Below, piece by piece: positions 6,817 to 14,167 of a stretch of DNA of 14,518 nt (the stretch's first letter is position 1; each line of letters starts with the position of its first letter). The DNA is from CAYXDO01 sp964463485 (GTDB lineage: Bacteria > Myxococcota > Kuafuiibacteriia > Kuafuiibacteriales > Kuafuiibacteriaceae), in the NCBI GenBank assembly GCA_964463485.1, contig CAYXDO010000226.1, forward strand, positions 1-14,518. The letters are read 5' to 3'. A model generated the notes under the pieces. That model was given only the letters and a program-made list of their open reading frames with translations, did not search any database and was not told where the DNA came from. The position numbers and the translations under genes were made by a program.

Positions 6817-6834
6817 TCAATGGTCAATTCTTCG
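6817..6834. repeat. 18-bp direct repeat, copy proximal to the WWQW gene
   Basis: TCAATGGTCAATTCTTCG is identical to 6885-6902, start to start 68 bp. On the minus strand (direction of the downstream gene) it reads CGAAGAATTGACCATTGA, containing TTGACC, a -35-like hexamer, and a TTGA-CCA-TTGA direct half-site arrangement. No good -10 follows at 16-18 bp. It lies 99-116 bp upstream of ATG 6718. It could be an operator for a regulator that binds repeated sites. Confidence 0.55.
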
Positions 6835-6884
6835 CCGGAAAAATTGTTTTCGGCCAAAGTCGCAACCCGCAGAAGGGTCGTGAG

Positions 6885-6902
6885 TCAATGGTCAATTCTT
6901 CG
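6885..6902. repeat. 18-bp direct repeat, copy distal to the WWQW gene
   Basis: Second identical copy of the 18-mer, 9 bp beyond the stop codon of the acyl-CoA synthetase gene. On the minus strand this copy extends to TTGACCATTGACTCA, giving two TTGAC half-sites seven bases apart. The flanks of the two copies differ, so the identity is confined to the 18-mer plus a few scattered bases, as expected for binding sites more than for a duplicated segment. Confidence 0.55.
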
Positions 6903-6910
6903 AAACGTGG

Positions 6911-9169
6911 CTACTCGCTTTGCCGGGCAAGATCGGGCGCGAGGGCAAGGGCATGGGCACGGGATGAGTTTCGGGGTCCCTTTAACCGGATCCTCGCATC
7001 CACCACCCGGCAGCCCTTCCCGGGCTCGAACACCTTGACCGGGTTGAGGTCGAGCTCGGCGATTCGGGGATGCTCACCGGCCAACTGAGCAACTCTCAGG
7101 ATGACTTCTTCGAGCGCCTCGACATCGGCCGGAGGCGAGCCCCGGAAGCCGTCGAACAGCTTGGCCCCCCGAATCCCACGAACCATGGCGTTCGCATCCC
7201 GATCGGTCAGAGGATACACGCGGAAGATCACGTCCTGCATCAGCTCCACCTGCACACCGCCGAGCCCGAACATGAGCAGCGGACCGAAGGACGGGTCGCG
7301 AGTCATGCCGACGATCGTCTCGACTCCGCCGTTGAGCATCGGCTGAACGGTGACGCCGACCATTTCATCCCTTCGCCCAAGCGAAGTGAGTCGCGCTTCG
7401 ATCCCCCGGATCGCCGAACGCAGCTCGCTTTCGTCTCGAATACCCAGCACCACCCCACCCACGTCGGACTTGTGAGTGATGGTCGGGGAGGCGAGCTTCA
7501 CCGCGACTGGGTACCCCAGTCGCTCCGCGATACGCGTGGCGTCGTCCGCGTCCTCGGCGAGGGGTGACTCGGGCGTCTCCAGGCCGTAGGCCTCGAGCAC
7601 GACTCGCGCCTCTTCGGGGCTCAGCCACACGCTTGCTTCGGATCCCGCGCTTGCTTGCGCTTGGTCGATGACCTCGGCGACTCTGTCCGAGTCGACCTCG
7701 AAGCGCCGGACGAGCCCCTCGGGAGTGTCGCGCCAGCGGCCGTACTGAACGGCTCGAGCCAGAGCGATGGCGGCCGGCTCCGGGAACGCGTACGATGGAA
7801 TGTGGCCGGCCTGAAGAGACTGCAGACTCTCGATCACGCCGTGAGTGCTGAGAAAACACGAAACCACCGGCTTGGGCTCCTCACCCCGAGCGCGGGCGTC
7901 GGCCTTGGCTGCTTCGTTGGCTCGGACGATCGCGCGGGCGACCTCGAGCGGCCCGGTCACGATCGGAGGTACGTACAGCACGACGAGCGCGTCGACGTTC
8001 GGGTCGTTGGCGACGAGCCGCACGGCCTGCTCGTAGGAGGCCGCGTTCGCCGACGCGATCATGTCGACTGGGTTCTTGGTGCTCGCTTCCGTTGGCAAGA
8101 ATGACTTCAGCGCGGTGACCGTCGCCTCGGCTAGAGTTGCGACCTCCAGACCGTGGGACTCACAGGCGTCCGAGGCCATGATCCCAGGCCCACCCGCGTT
8201 GGTCACGATCGCCACGCGATGCCCGCGTGGCACAGGCTGATTGGCCAGGAGCATCGCGACGTCGAAGAGCTCCTCCATGGTGTCCGTGCGAATCACGCCG
8301 GCCTGCGTACACAACGCACTCACCGCGCTGTCCGCGCCAGCGAGGGAGCCCGTGTGCGACGACGCCGCGCGAATGCCCGCGCGCGTGCGACCGCTCTTGA
8401 CCGCGACGATCGGCTTCTTACGGCCCGCGCGACGGGCGATTTCGAGAAATCTGCCCGGATTGCCGAAAGACTCGAGGTACAAAAGAATGATCGAGGTCCC
8501 GGGATCTTGTTCCCAAAACTCCAGCAAGTCATTTCCTGAGACGTCGGCCTTGTTTCCAACACTGACGAATTGAGAGATCCCGATGTTGAGCTTGGCCGCA
8601 TACTCGAGGATCGCGAGCCCCAGCGCACCGCTCTGCGAGGAAAAGGCCACCGAACCTGCGGGCGGGTATGGCGGGACGAAGGTCGCATCCATCAGCACGC
8701 CGCCCTCCGTGTTGAGTACGCCAAGGCAGTTCGGACCCACGACTCTCATCCGATAGCGGCGAGCGATCTCGACGAGCTCGCGCTCCCGAGCCGCGCCCTC
8801 CGCGCCGGTCTCCTTGAACCCAGCGCTGATGACCACCGCGGCGCGCACACCCTTTCGCCCGCAACCCTCGAGCACGTGGGTGACCAGCACCGCGGGCACC
8901 ACGATCATGGCCAGGTCCACCGGACCCGGCACATCTTCGATCGTCGAGTACGCCACCACGGACTGCACGACCGGAGATTTCGGATTCACCGGGTACACTG
9001 GACCGTTGAAGCCATGCGCCAGCAAATTGTGGAAAATCTCGGCACCGACCGCGCCGCGCTCGCGTGAAGCGCCGATCACCGCGATCGACCGCGGCCGAAA
9101 GATCGCGTCGATCCCTCGAGGACCTTCCGAGTTTGGCGCGGAGCCTGGCGCCGAGGATGTTTTGGACAT
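6911..9169 (-). CDS. ADP-forming acyl/acetyl-CoA synthetase (single-chain)
   Basis: The 752-residue protein has the full alpha-beta fusion order of NDP-forming acyl-CoA synthetases. An N-terminal CoA-binding Rossmann domain comes first (about 20-150: DAIFRPRSIAVIGASRERGA, YPVNPK, GPNCLG). Succinyl-CoA-ligase-like domains follow (about 165-480: SVAFSSQSGALG, SVGNKADVSGND, SSHTGSLAG with the catalytic His272 that would be phosphorylated). An ATP-grasp domain ends it (about 516-730: VAVKLASPTITHKSDVGGV with His566, FGLGGVQVELMQDV, AELDLNPV). The family reversibly converts acyl-CoA, ADP and phosphate to acid, ATP and CoA. His566 probably corresponds to the beta-subunit histidine that carries the phosphate in archaeal enzymes. 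There is no C-terminal GNAT domain, so it is not a Pat-type lysine acetyltransferase. Substrate cannot be told from sequence. It lies 24 bp behind the 9194-10414 gene, probably in one transcript. Confidence 0.9.
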   Translation of the reverse strand: MSKTSSAPGSAPNSEGPRGIDAIFRPRSIAVIGASRERGAVGAEIFHNLLAHGFNGPVYPVNPKSPVVQSVVAYSTIEDVPGPVDLAMIVVPAVLVTHVLEGCGRKGVRAAVVISAGFKETGAEGAARERELVEIARRYRMRVVGPNCLGVLNTEGGVLMDATFVPPYPPAGSVAFSSQSGALGLAILEYAAKLNIGISQFVSVGNKADVSGNDLLEFWEQDPGTSIILLYLESFGNPGRFLEIARRAGRKKPIVAVKSGRTRAGIRAASSHTGSLAGADSAVSALCTQAGVIRTDTMEELFDVAMLLANQPVPRGHRVAIVTNAGGPGIMASDACESHGLEVATLAEATVTALKSFLPTEASTKNPVDMIASANAASYEQAVRLVANDPNVDALVVLYVPPIVTGPLEVARAIVRANEAAKADARARGEEPKPVVSCFLSTHGVIESLQSLQAGHIPSYAFPEPAAIALARAVQYGRWRDTPEGLVRRFEVDSDRVAEVIDQAQASAGSEASVWLSPEEARVVLEAYGLETPESPLAEDADDATRIAERLGYPVAVKLASPTITHKSDVGGVVLGIRDESELRSAIRGIEARLTSLGRRDEMVGVTVQPMLNGGVETIVGMTRDPSFGPLLMFGLGGVQVELMQDVIFRVYPLTDRDANAMVRGIRGAKLFDGFRGSPPADVEALEEVILRVAQLAGEHPRIAELDLNPVKVFEPGKGCRVVDARIRLKGPRNSSRAHALALAPDLARQSE

Positions 9170-9193
9170 GCCCGGTCTTGTACTCTTCCATTT

Positions 9194-10414
9194 CTACAAG
9201 CCAAACACCGGAATGCCCGCGGCATCCAGCCGCCTGGCCGCAGCCCCCTCGACGAGTAGAAAAGCCTCATCATCGGAAGCCATGTCGATGCCGACGAATC
9301 GTCGCGCATCCCCGGTCTCTCGGAATTTCCGATTACATGCCGCGATCACCTCGCTGGCGGACGAGAGCTGACCGGTCGCCGGGAGCCAGTCACCGACCAG
9401 ACGTTGCAGAGTGGCCGCGTCCGTCGAAGGGCCGAACGCAACGTAGCCATCGAGACCCGCCCGGTGACTCCCTGCCTCGTAATACGAACGAAGCAGCGTG
9501 GAAATCAGAAGCTCCGATCGGCCCTCCACGAGCGCTTCCAGGAGCTGCTCGTTCATTTCTCCGAGCTTTCCTTCGAGCTTCAAAGCATCCACGGCCTTTC
9601 GGATCGCCGCGGACACGACGATCTCCGGCGTGGCTACGATCTCGAAGCTCAATGAGACGGTCTCGCTCGAAATCTCCGGGAGCGCGGGCTCATCGAGCTG
9701 AATGGGAATGACTCGTCGCGGAGCCCAGTCGACCGTTCCTTCCCCCCCACGGGCCGCGTCGATGAGTTGCCCCACGGACCACCAAGTCACCTTTCGATGA
9801 CCGGCGATCGCCAGGATCGAGCGGCCGTGACTCACGGTCATCACCCGATGGGCGCCGAGCAGGTCCCTCTTGCGCAGATCCTCGAGCAGCCAAGTCGGCA
9901 GGGGCAGAAGCGCCGCTTGCTCGCGTTCGCGGCCGAGCACCTCGAGTCGCCCTGCCGTCGGGTCGAGCAGCAAGGCCCACCCGTCCGCCAAGAGCTCCAC
10001 GCGAACTTCCGGGGCGAGGCGGTCGCGAACGAGGGTCGCGCCGAGCTCACCCAGCCACCAGATGGACCGGACCTCATTCGGTCCGCGAACCACTTGAGCG
10101 AGCACCGTCGATCCGGCGGACTCGGCCTGGCGCGTGGTGCCGGCGATCTCCGCGGCCCATCGCTCGGTGGACACGGGTGTCGGCGCGGTATGGCCGATGA
10201 GTCCAGGTCCGCGCGCTCGTGCGACGTGTTGCGCATTCTCCGGCCATCCGCGCTTCGGGTCGGTCACGAGCTCTTGGCCGGACTCGAGCTCGAGCCATCG
10301 GCGGCCCAGGTGGCTCTCGATCCCGATCTGTCCGGGGGCCTCCGCGAAGACGGAGGGCAGGAAGGCGCGGCGAGTCTCGGCGACGAACGGCCGCAAGGCG
10401 AGGGGCGTGCTCAC
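9194..10414 (-). CDS. Hypothetical protein, co-oriented with acyl-CoA synthetase
   Basis: The frame encodes about 406 residues from GTG 10414; TTG 10468 would add 18 low-quality residues. I do not recognise the family. The protein is soluble, without signal peptide or membrane segments. The middle (RVELLADGWALLLDPTAGRL, then HGRSILAIAGHRKVTWW) reads as beta-rich. A helical segment follows (AIRKAVDALKLEGKLGEMNE, then LLEALVEGRSELL), and the C-terminal domain ends in RRLDAAGIPVFGL. Strong third-position GC over the whole length supports real coding. There is no Shine-Dalgarno before GTG 10414; TATACT sits six bases upstream, so a near-leaderless transcript is possible but unproven. The stop is 24 bp before the synthetase start, implying an operon. 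The reading frame of a truncated DUF4258-like gene runs into its 5' end. Confidence 0.7.
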   Translation of the reverse strand: MSTPLALRPFVAETRRAFLPSVFAEAPGQIGIESHLGRRWLELESGQELVTDPKRGWPENAQHVARARGPGLIGHTAPTPVSTERWAAEIAGTTRQAESAGSTVLAQVVRGPNEVRSIWWLGELGATLVRDRLAPEVRVELLADGWALLLDPTAGRLEVLGREREQAALLPLPTWLLEDLRKRDLLGAHRVMTVSHGRSILAIAGHRKVTWWSVGQLIDAARGGEGTVDWAPRRVIPIQLDEPALPEISSETVSLSFEIVATPEIVVSAAIRKAVDALKLEGKLGEMNEQLLEALVEGRSELLISTLLRSYYEAGSHRAGLDGYVAFGPSTDAATLQRLVGDWLPATGQLSSASEVIAACNRKFRETGDARRFVGIDMASDDEAFLLVEGAAARRLDAAGIPVFGL

Positions 10415-10415
10415 G

Positions 10416-10658
10416 CGGGGAGTATACGGCGTCTCTGCAGCGGGAGGCACTCGCGACCGATCGCGCAATCGCGCAAATCACCGCTCCGCGAGTTTGCACC
10501 ACGCGGCCGCGCTGCAGCGGCGCCCGAATGATGTCGGGCCGGATCCAGCGCGAGTCCATGCGCCGAACTGCGTGGTCAGTCAGGGCGAAGTCGGGGACTT
10601 TGAGGCAGCATGGCGCGCCCCATTCGAGGACGGGTCGTCGTTTCCAATCCGAAGGCAT
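10416..10658 (-). pseudogene. Truncated DUF4258-like gene
   Basis: From ATG 10658, preceded by a strong GAGGAG (10665-10670 on the plus strand as CTCCTC) with six-base spacing, the frame encodes a motif of the DUF4258 type: FALTDHAVRRMDSRWIRPDI, then IRAPLQRGRVVQ. The family pattern is HAxxRMxxRGI...DI...L..G.v. The usual C-terminal strands (a hydrophobic RVVV / VVTV ending) are missing. The frame instead continues without stop deep into the body of the 9194-10414 gene with an arginine-rich composition that looks like antisense-frame noise. I read it as a gene that lost its 3' end or suffered a frameshift near 10480. Proteins of this family are often small toxin-like or mobile-element cargo. 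GAG-GAG is also a common Glu-Glu codon pair, so the Shine-Dalgarno could be coincidental if translation starts upstream at ATG 10802. Confidence 0.4.
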
Positions 10659-10839
10659 CGCAATCTCCTCGAGCCGCCATGCAGGGTCAGACGCCGCCTC
10701 CGACCGCGTCGAACTTGCTCGCCCGGCCCAGCTCTGCCTCCGGGAGGCTCGCGCGACATCCTCTCTGACCGCTTCGATCTCGCGAGCAAACGCGGTAAGC
10801 ATTCGGTGCGACTCGGAGACCGAGATTCGCGGGGCACGT

Positions 10840-11355
10840 TTGAGCTACGTTGAATTCCTCCTCACCCTTCCCCAGGATCTTCGACTCTTGGCTCGGCCCC
10901 GGCTTGCGAGCCAGCCCAGCCGGGGAGCGATCGAACACGTGTTGAGGCTCCGGACTCAATTCCCATTTCTGGACCGCGCACTTCGAGATGTGGACAAGGA
11001 CTCGCCCGAACGGGCGATGAATCGCATCAGCTTTAGGTTGGTCGCCGACGGCCTCGACCGGTGCGCCACCTCGGTCGAAGCTCACGCGTTCCTGCAGAAA
11101 ATTCTCGCGCTGCCGATTCCTCAGGCTCCCCGGCTCCACATCTGGGCGTGGAGCGTTCTCGGACTCGATCCGAGCTTGGTTCAGCATGAGTTACGCGAAG
11201 CTCTGAGAGGCTCGTCTGTGGACAAGCAGACGTTGGCCGACGCCACTCGCGTCCTGCGTGTCGTGTCTGATCAAGCTGTTTGCGAACGAATCGCCGTGCC
11301 CGCGTCGGCGCTCCTCTCGAGACTGTGCAAATTGGCGTCACGGGCGCTCAGATGA
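10840..11355 (+). CDS. Small helical protein of unknown family, upstream partner of ATPase-kinase
   Basis: The frame encodes about 171 residues from TTG 10840. No ATG or GTG exists near this point, and the frame is open further upstream, so the start is uncertain. The protein is predicted by eye to be all-helical and soluble: LSYVEFLLTLPQDLRLLARP, then AIEHVLRLRTQFPFLDRALR, RLHIWAWSVLGLDPSLVQHE, and VDKQTLADATRVLRVVSDQA. No signal peptide, membrane segment, catalytic motif or HTH was recognised. It ends in an ATGA overlap with the 11352 gene, which strongly suggests translational coupling and a shared complex. It may be an adaptor or effector-associated domain protein for the NTPase; that is inference. 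It is divergent from the 9194-10414 gene. Confidence 0.6.
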   Translation: MSYVEFLLTLPQDLRLLARPRLASQPSRGAIEHVLRLRTQFPFLDRALRDVDKDSPERAMNRISFRLVADGLDRCATSVEAHAFLQKILALPIPQAPRLHIWAWSVLGLDPSLVQHELREALRGSSVDKQTLADATRVLRVVSDQAVCERIAVPASALLSRLCKLASRALR

Positions 11356-13742
11356 AGTTCGCAGACCTGCGCGACGAGGTCAAAGCCGGGGAGCGATCGG
11401 TCTTGTTGGCCGCACCGCGCCGGTTCGGAAAGACGAGCCTGTTACGGGCGGTGCGCGAGGAGTTGGCGACAACTCCCGAAGTTCGCACGTTCGGACCCTT
11501 CAATCCGCTCGCCGATCGGGAGGGCCGAGCGCTGTGGCTCCAAATCATGGGCGAGTTGAAGGCCGAGTTCGCAGGGGTCATCGACGAATCACTCGACGCG
11601 ACCGGCGTGCCGAAACGGGGCGCCTTCGACGACGTCCGAAAGCGCGCCTTCGACCAGGGCGTCCGGTCCTTGGTCGTGATGATTGATGAGGCTCAGGCGC
11701 TGTTTCGCGGCGACCGCGCAATTTCGATGAGTGAAGCGCTGAAGGACAGGCTGGACTACTCCTGGGGTCAGCGGACGGGCGGTCAGGCCGCTCTGCAGCT
11801 CGTCTTGGCCGGCACGACCAACCTGCCTCGACTGATCGGCGACAACCTGCGTGCCACACTGAAACCCATCGAGGTCGATCGTCGCATCGACGAAGGCCAG
11901 ATACTCTCTCTTCTTCGCGGTGCAGGGGATAGCAGTTCGCTCCAGACCACTCGTGAGGCCCGGGAGAGGCTTGCGGAGGTTTCCTGCAACATTCTCCTAC
12001 TCAGTCTGCTAGTGGACCAGGTACAAACCGTGCTGCGTCGCGAGTTCCGAACTTGGGTGACTCGGGGAGACGTCGATTCTGCGGTCAAGCGGGTTCTCGA
12101 CTTGTCCGCTCGGCACGGCGACGAAGACCACGTTTGGCGGTACGTCCGCGACATTCTGAACTCGAGCGACCAGATCGAGGAGTGGGTACCTCGCGATTGT
12201 CACGTCGTTGCCCTCGCCCTCGCTCTCGCCGGAAAACGGGAAAGGTGGAAAGAGGGTCGAGTGAAGGAAGCCAAGCGGCTGTTGAGCTCGTGGGCGCCAC
12301 CGGGCCTCGATGTTCTTTCTGAGCGAGTCGACGAGGAGATCAAGCGGCTCGAGGAGGAAGACGTAATCGATCGATCGGCAAGTTTCGGCTGGGAGATCTT
12401 CGGCGAGATGTTGGCGGCTCGCGCGGACCCCCAGCGGATCACGGACCAAGACCGTCACCTCGCTGCCAACTTGGCGATCGGCAGGATTGATCTGGACCCC
12501 GGCGAAGGCGAAGTCATCGGAACGGGAAGTCAGGCAACAGTCCGCCGAATGAGCACTGCGGAAGGCCCGGTCGCGTTGCGTCTGATCGACCTCGGGCAAG
12601 GCGACGCTCGTCGTCGGTTCGTGCGCGAAGTCAGCATTCTCCAGCGTATTCTTGGGCAGGGTTCGCGTCGGCTCGCGGCTCACGACAACTTGCCAACCCT
12701 GAGAGACGCAGGAATTCTGCAACGTGATCCCAACGTCGGCGCGGTCATCTATGATTGGATAGAAGGAGATCCTCTGGAGAAGGACCAGCTCGAGACCTCT
12801 GGCGCTATCTCCATTGGTCTGGCGCTCTCGCGCGTTTTGGAAATGCTTGGAGACGCAGAGTTCGTCCACCGCGACATCAAACCCGAGAACATCCTCATCA
12901 CGACGAAGGTCGACGGCTCGATTCGTGCGGTGCTGATCGACTTCGGTTTGGTCGCACCGCTGAAGGACTTGGCCCGAACGACCGCCGTTGGAACACCAGG
13001 CTTCGTTGCTCCAGAGGTCGCCAGCGGCAAGCCTTGGAGTCCTGCGGCCGATGTGTTTTCGTTGGGTGTCACGTTGAGGCGCGCGCTCAAGCGCAGTGTC
13101 GCGGAGCCCGAGCCGCTGAGGAAGCTTCTGAATGCGATGGTGGGGCCGGAGCCCCAGCGACCTCTCGGACGGCAGCTCGTGGCCGGCTTCCAAGACCTGC
13201 TCGAGCGAGAGCCGACGAAATCCCGAAAGGCTTGGATTCAGACTTACCTCGGCGAACCTCCACCGAAGTTCCGCCCATTCTGGACTCAGATTGAGATCTT
13301 GGTTTCGAGCCTGAGAGACGGCATTCTTCCGGTTGGAACTCAGCGACTGCTCTGGCTGTCGTTCATCCTCGAGCAGGCGCTCGGTGCGACCGTCGACGAG
13401 CGTCCACGCCTCAAGGAGATAATCAGGAGCTCGGAGGGGGGCACGCTGCTGCTCAAAGTGCCTTTTATCGCTCTTCACGACCGGGAGTTCAAGTCGCTCG
13501 ACGATGCTGCAACGACGGCGGCGGGTCGCCTGCGAAATGGGTTCGCGCACGCAGATGCGACCGGCTCGCTTCGTCAAGCGTGTCGCGATCTCGGTTTGGC
13601 TCCGCAGCCGGTCGAGCTCCGCAATACCCGACTCATCCGCGCGCTTGGCACTGTGTGCCAGCGTCTCGACGAGATCGCAAAGACCACGACGCTGGGAAAG
13701 ATTTACGCGCTCGCATCCGAAAACCGCGCTCAGGCTGAGTGA
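11352..13742 (+). CDS. AAA/STAND-like ATPase - Ser/Thr kinase-like - HEPN-like fusion protein
   Basis: The 796-residue soluble protein (numbered from ATG 11352) has several modules. (1) A P-loop ATPase, about 1-250: Walker A APRRFGKTSLL (Lys27), Walker B LVVMIDEAQAL (Asp112, Glu113), sensor-like LVLAGTTNLPRL; this resembles the COG1672/AAA_14-type ATPases. (2) A winged-helix-like region, about 256-356 (VDEEIKRLEEEDVIDRS). (3) A protein-kinase domain, about 385-620: Gly loop GTGSQATV, VALR where VAIK is expected (Arg410), Glu426, HRDIKPENIL (Asp508, Asn513), DFG (530-532), APE (553-555), DVFSLGV. (4) A helical C-terminus, about 640-796, with LRNGFAHAD (Arg728, Asn729, His733), the R-x4-H signature of HEPN ribonucleases. 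The start gives an ATGA overlap; GTG 11325 or TTG 11280 would lengthen the region before Walker A and remain possible. The architecture suggests nucleotide-switched sensing with a kinase or RNase output, as in conflict systems; no function is proven. Confidence 0.85.
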   Translation: MKFADLRDEVKAGERSVLLAAPRRFGKTSLLRAVREELATTPEVRTFGPFNPLADREGRALWLQIMGELKAEFAGVIDESLDATGVPKRGAFDDVRKRAFDQGVRSLVVMIDEAQALFRGDRAISMSEALKDRLDYSWGQRTGGQAALQLVLAGTTNLPRLIGDNLRATLKPIEVDRRIDEGQILSLLRGAGDSSSLQTTREARERLAEVSCNILLLSLLVDQVQTVLRREFRTWVTRGDVDSAVKRVLDLSARHGDEDHVWRYVRDILNSSDQIEEWVPRDCHVVALALALAGKRERWKEGRVKEAKRLLSSWAPPGLDVLSERVDEEIKRLEEEDVIDRSASFGWEIFGEMLAARADPQRITDQDRHLAANLAIGRIDLDPGEGEVIGTGSQATVRRMSTAEGPVALRLIDLGQGDARRRFVREVSILQRILGQGSRRLAAHDNLPTLRDAGILQRDPNVGAVIYDWIEGDPLEKDQLETSGAISIGLALSRVLEMLGDAEFVHRDIKPENILITTKVDGSIRAVLIDFGLVAPLKDLARTTAVGTPGFVAPEVASGKPWSPAADVFSLGVTLRRALKRSVAEPEPLRKLLNAMVGPEPQRPLGRQLVAGFQDLLEREPTKSRKAWIQTYLGEPPPKFRPFWTQIEILVSSLRDGILPVGTQRLLWLSFILEQALGATVDERPRLKEIIRSSEGGTLLLKVPFIALHDREFKSLDDAATTAAGRLRNGFAHADATGSLRQACRDLGLAPQPVELRNTRLIRALGTVCQRLDEIAKTTTLGKIYALASENRAQAE

Positions 13743-13879
13743 GATACGCGCATAGCGACCGTGAGCTGCTCGCTTCTGGACCTTGCCTCCCGTCCTCGCC
13801 CGGACGATTCTCCGCGCGCGGGAACCCGGACTCCTGACCTCGAGCTCCGCGCTCACGAGTCGCGGTGGACGAACAGTAG

Positions 13880-14167
13880 GTGGAGGCAGAACCAACGCCA
13901 GAACCGGAGTCGGCCTTTCTGCCACCCGCGCGCGCGGCGCTGTGCCGCACACGAGTCGAACGGACGGAGCGAGGTGTCCGCGGTTTCGCGGGCTCCGGAC
14001 CAGGCTGGGACAGACAGACCATGGCCTCCGTCTTGGTTCTGGTGACCGCCGTGGCGGCGACTTGGAAGGGTGAAGGAGCGGTCGGCGTGGCCGGTATCTT
14101 GGTGCCCTTTGCCGCGCTCGTTGCTTCCTTTCTGAAGCGTCGGCCGCCGGCCGAGCCGCCCAAGTAG
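13880..14167 (+). CDS. Small putative membrane protein
   Basis: The frame gives 95 residues from GTG 13880, or 48 from ATG 14021. The C-terminal half is hydrophobic: SVLVLVTAVAATW, a KGEG turn, then GAVGVAGILVPFAALVASFL, followed by KRRPP and a Pro-rich tail. This suggests a two-helix hairpin with both ends on the same side. The N-terminal half is Pro/Glu/Arg-rich and may not be translated; a PGWDRQT segment just before Met48 looks protein-like. Third-position GC is high from 14021 on. No good Shine-Dalgarno was seen for either start. It follows the ATPase-kinase gene by 137 bp on the same strand and may belong to the same unit. The family is not recognised. Confidence 0.45.
   Translation: MEAEPTPEPESAFLPPARAALCRTRVERTERGVRGFAGSGPGWDRQTMASVLVLVTAVAATWKGEGAVGVAGILVPFAALVASFLKRRPPAEPPK

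Noticed and set aside
6911..9169. Pat-type protein lysine acetyltransferase
   Set aside because: The acyl-CoA synthetase modules are present, but the protein ends soon after the ATP-grasp ELDLNPV motif and has no GNAT domain.
10219..10839. Upstream extension of the helical partner protein on the plus strand
   Set aside because: The extension is Arg/Ser-rich and runs antisense to the DUF4258-like frame and the hypothetical gene; only the part after TTG 10840 looks like a natural protein, although the real start could be slightly earlier.
12009..13952. 647-residue minus-strand frame opposite the ATPase-kinase gene
   Set aside because: Arg-rich with no domain signatures, and fully antisense to a frame with a complete set of ATPase and kinase motifs.
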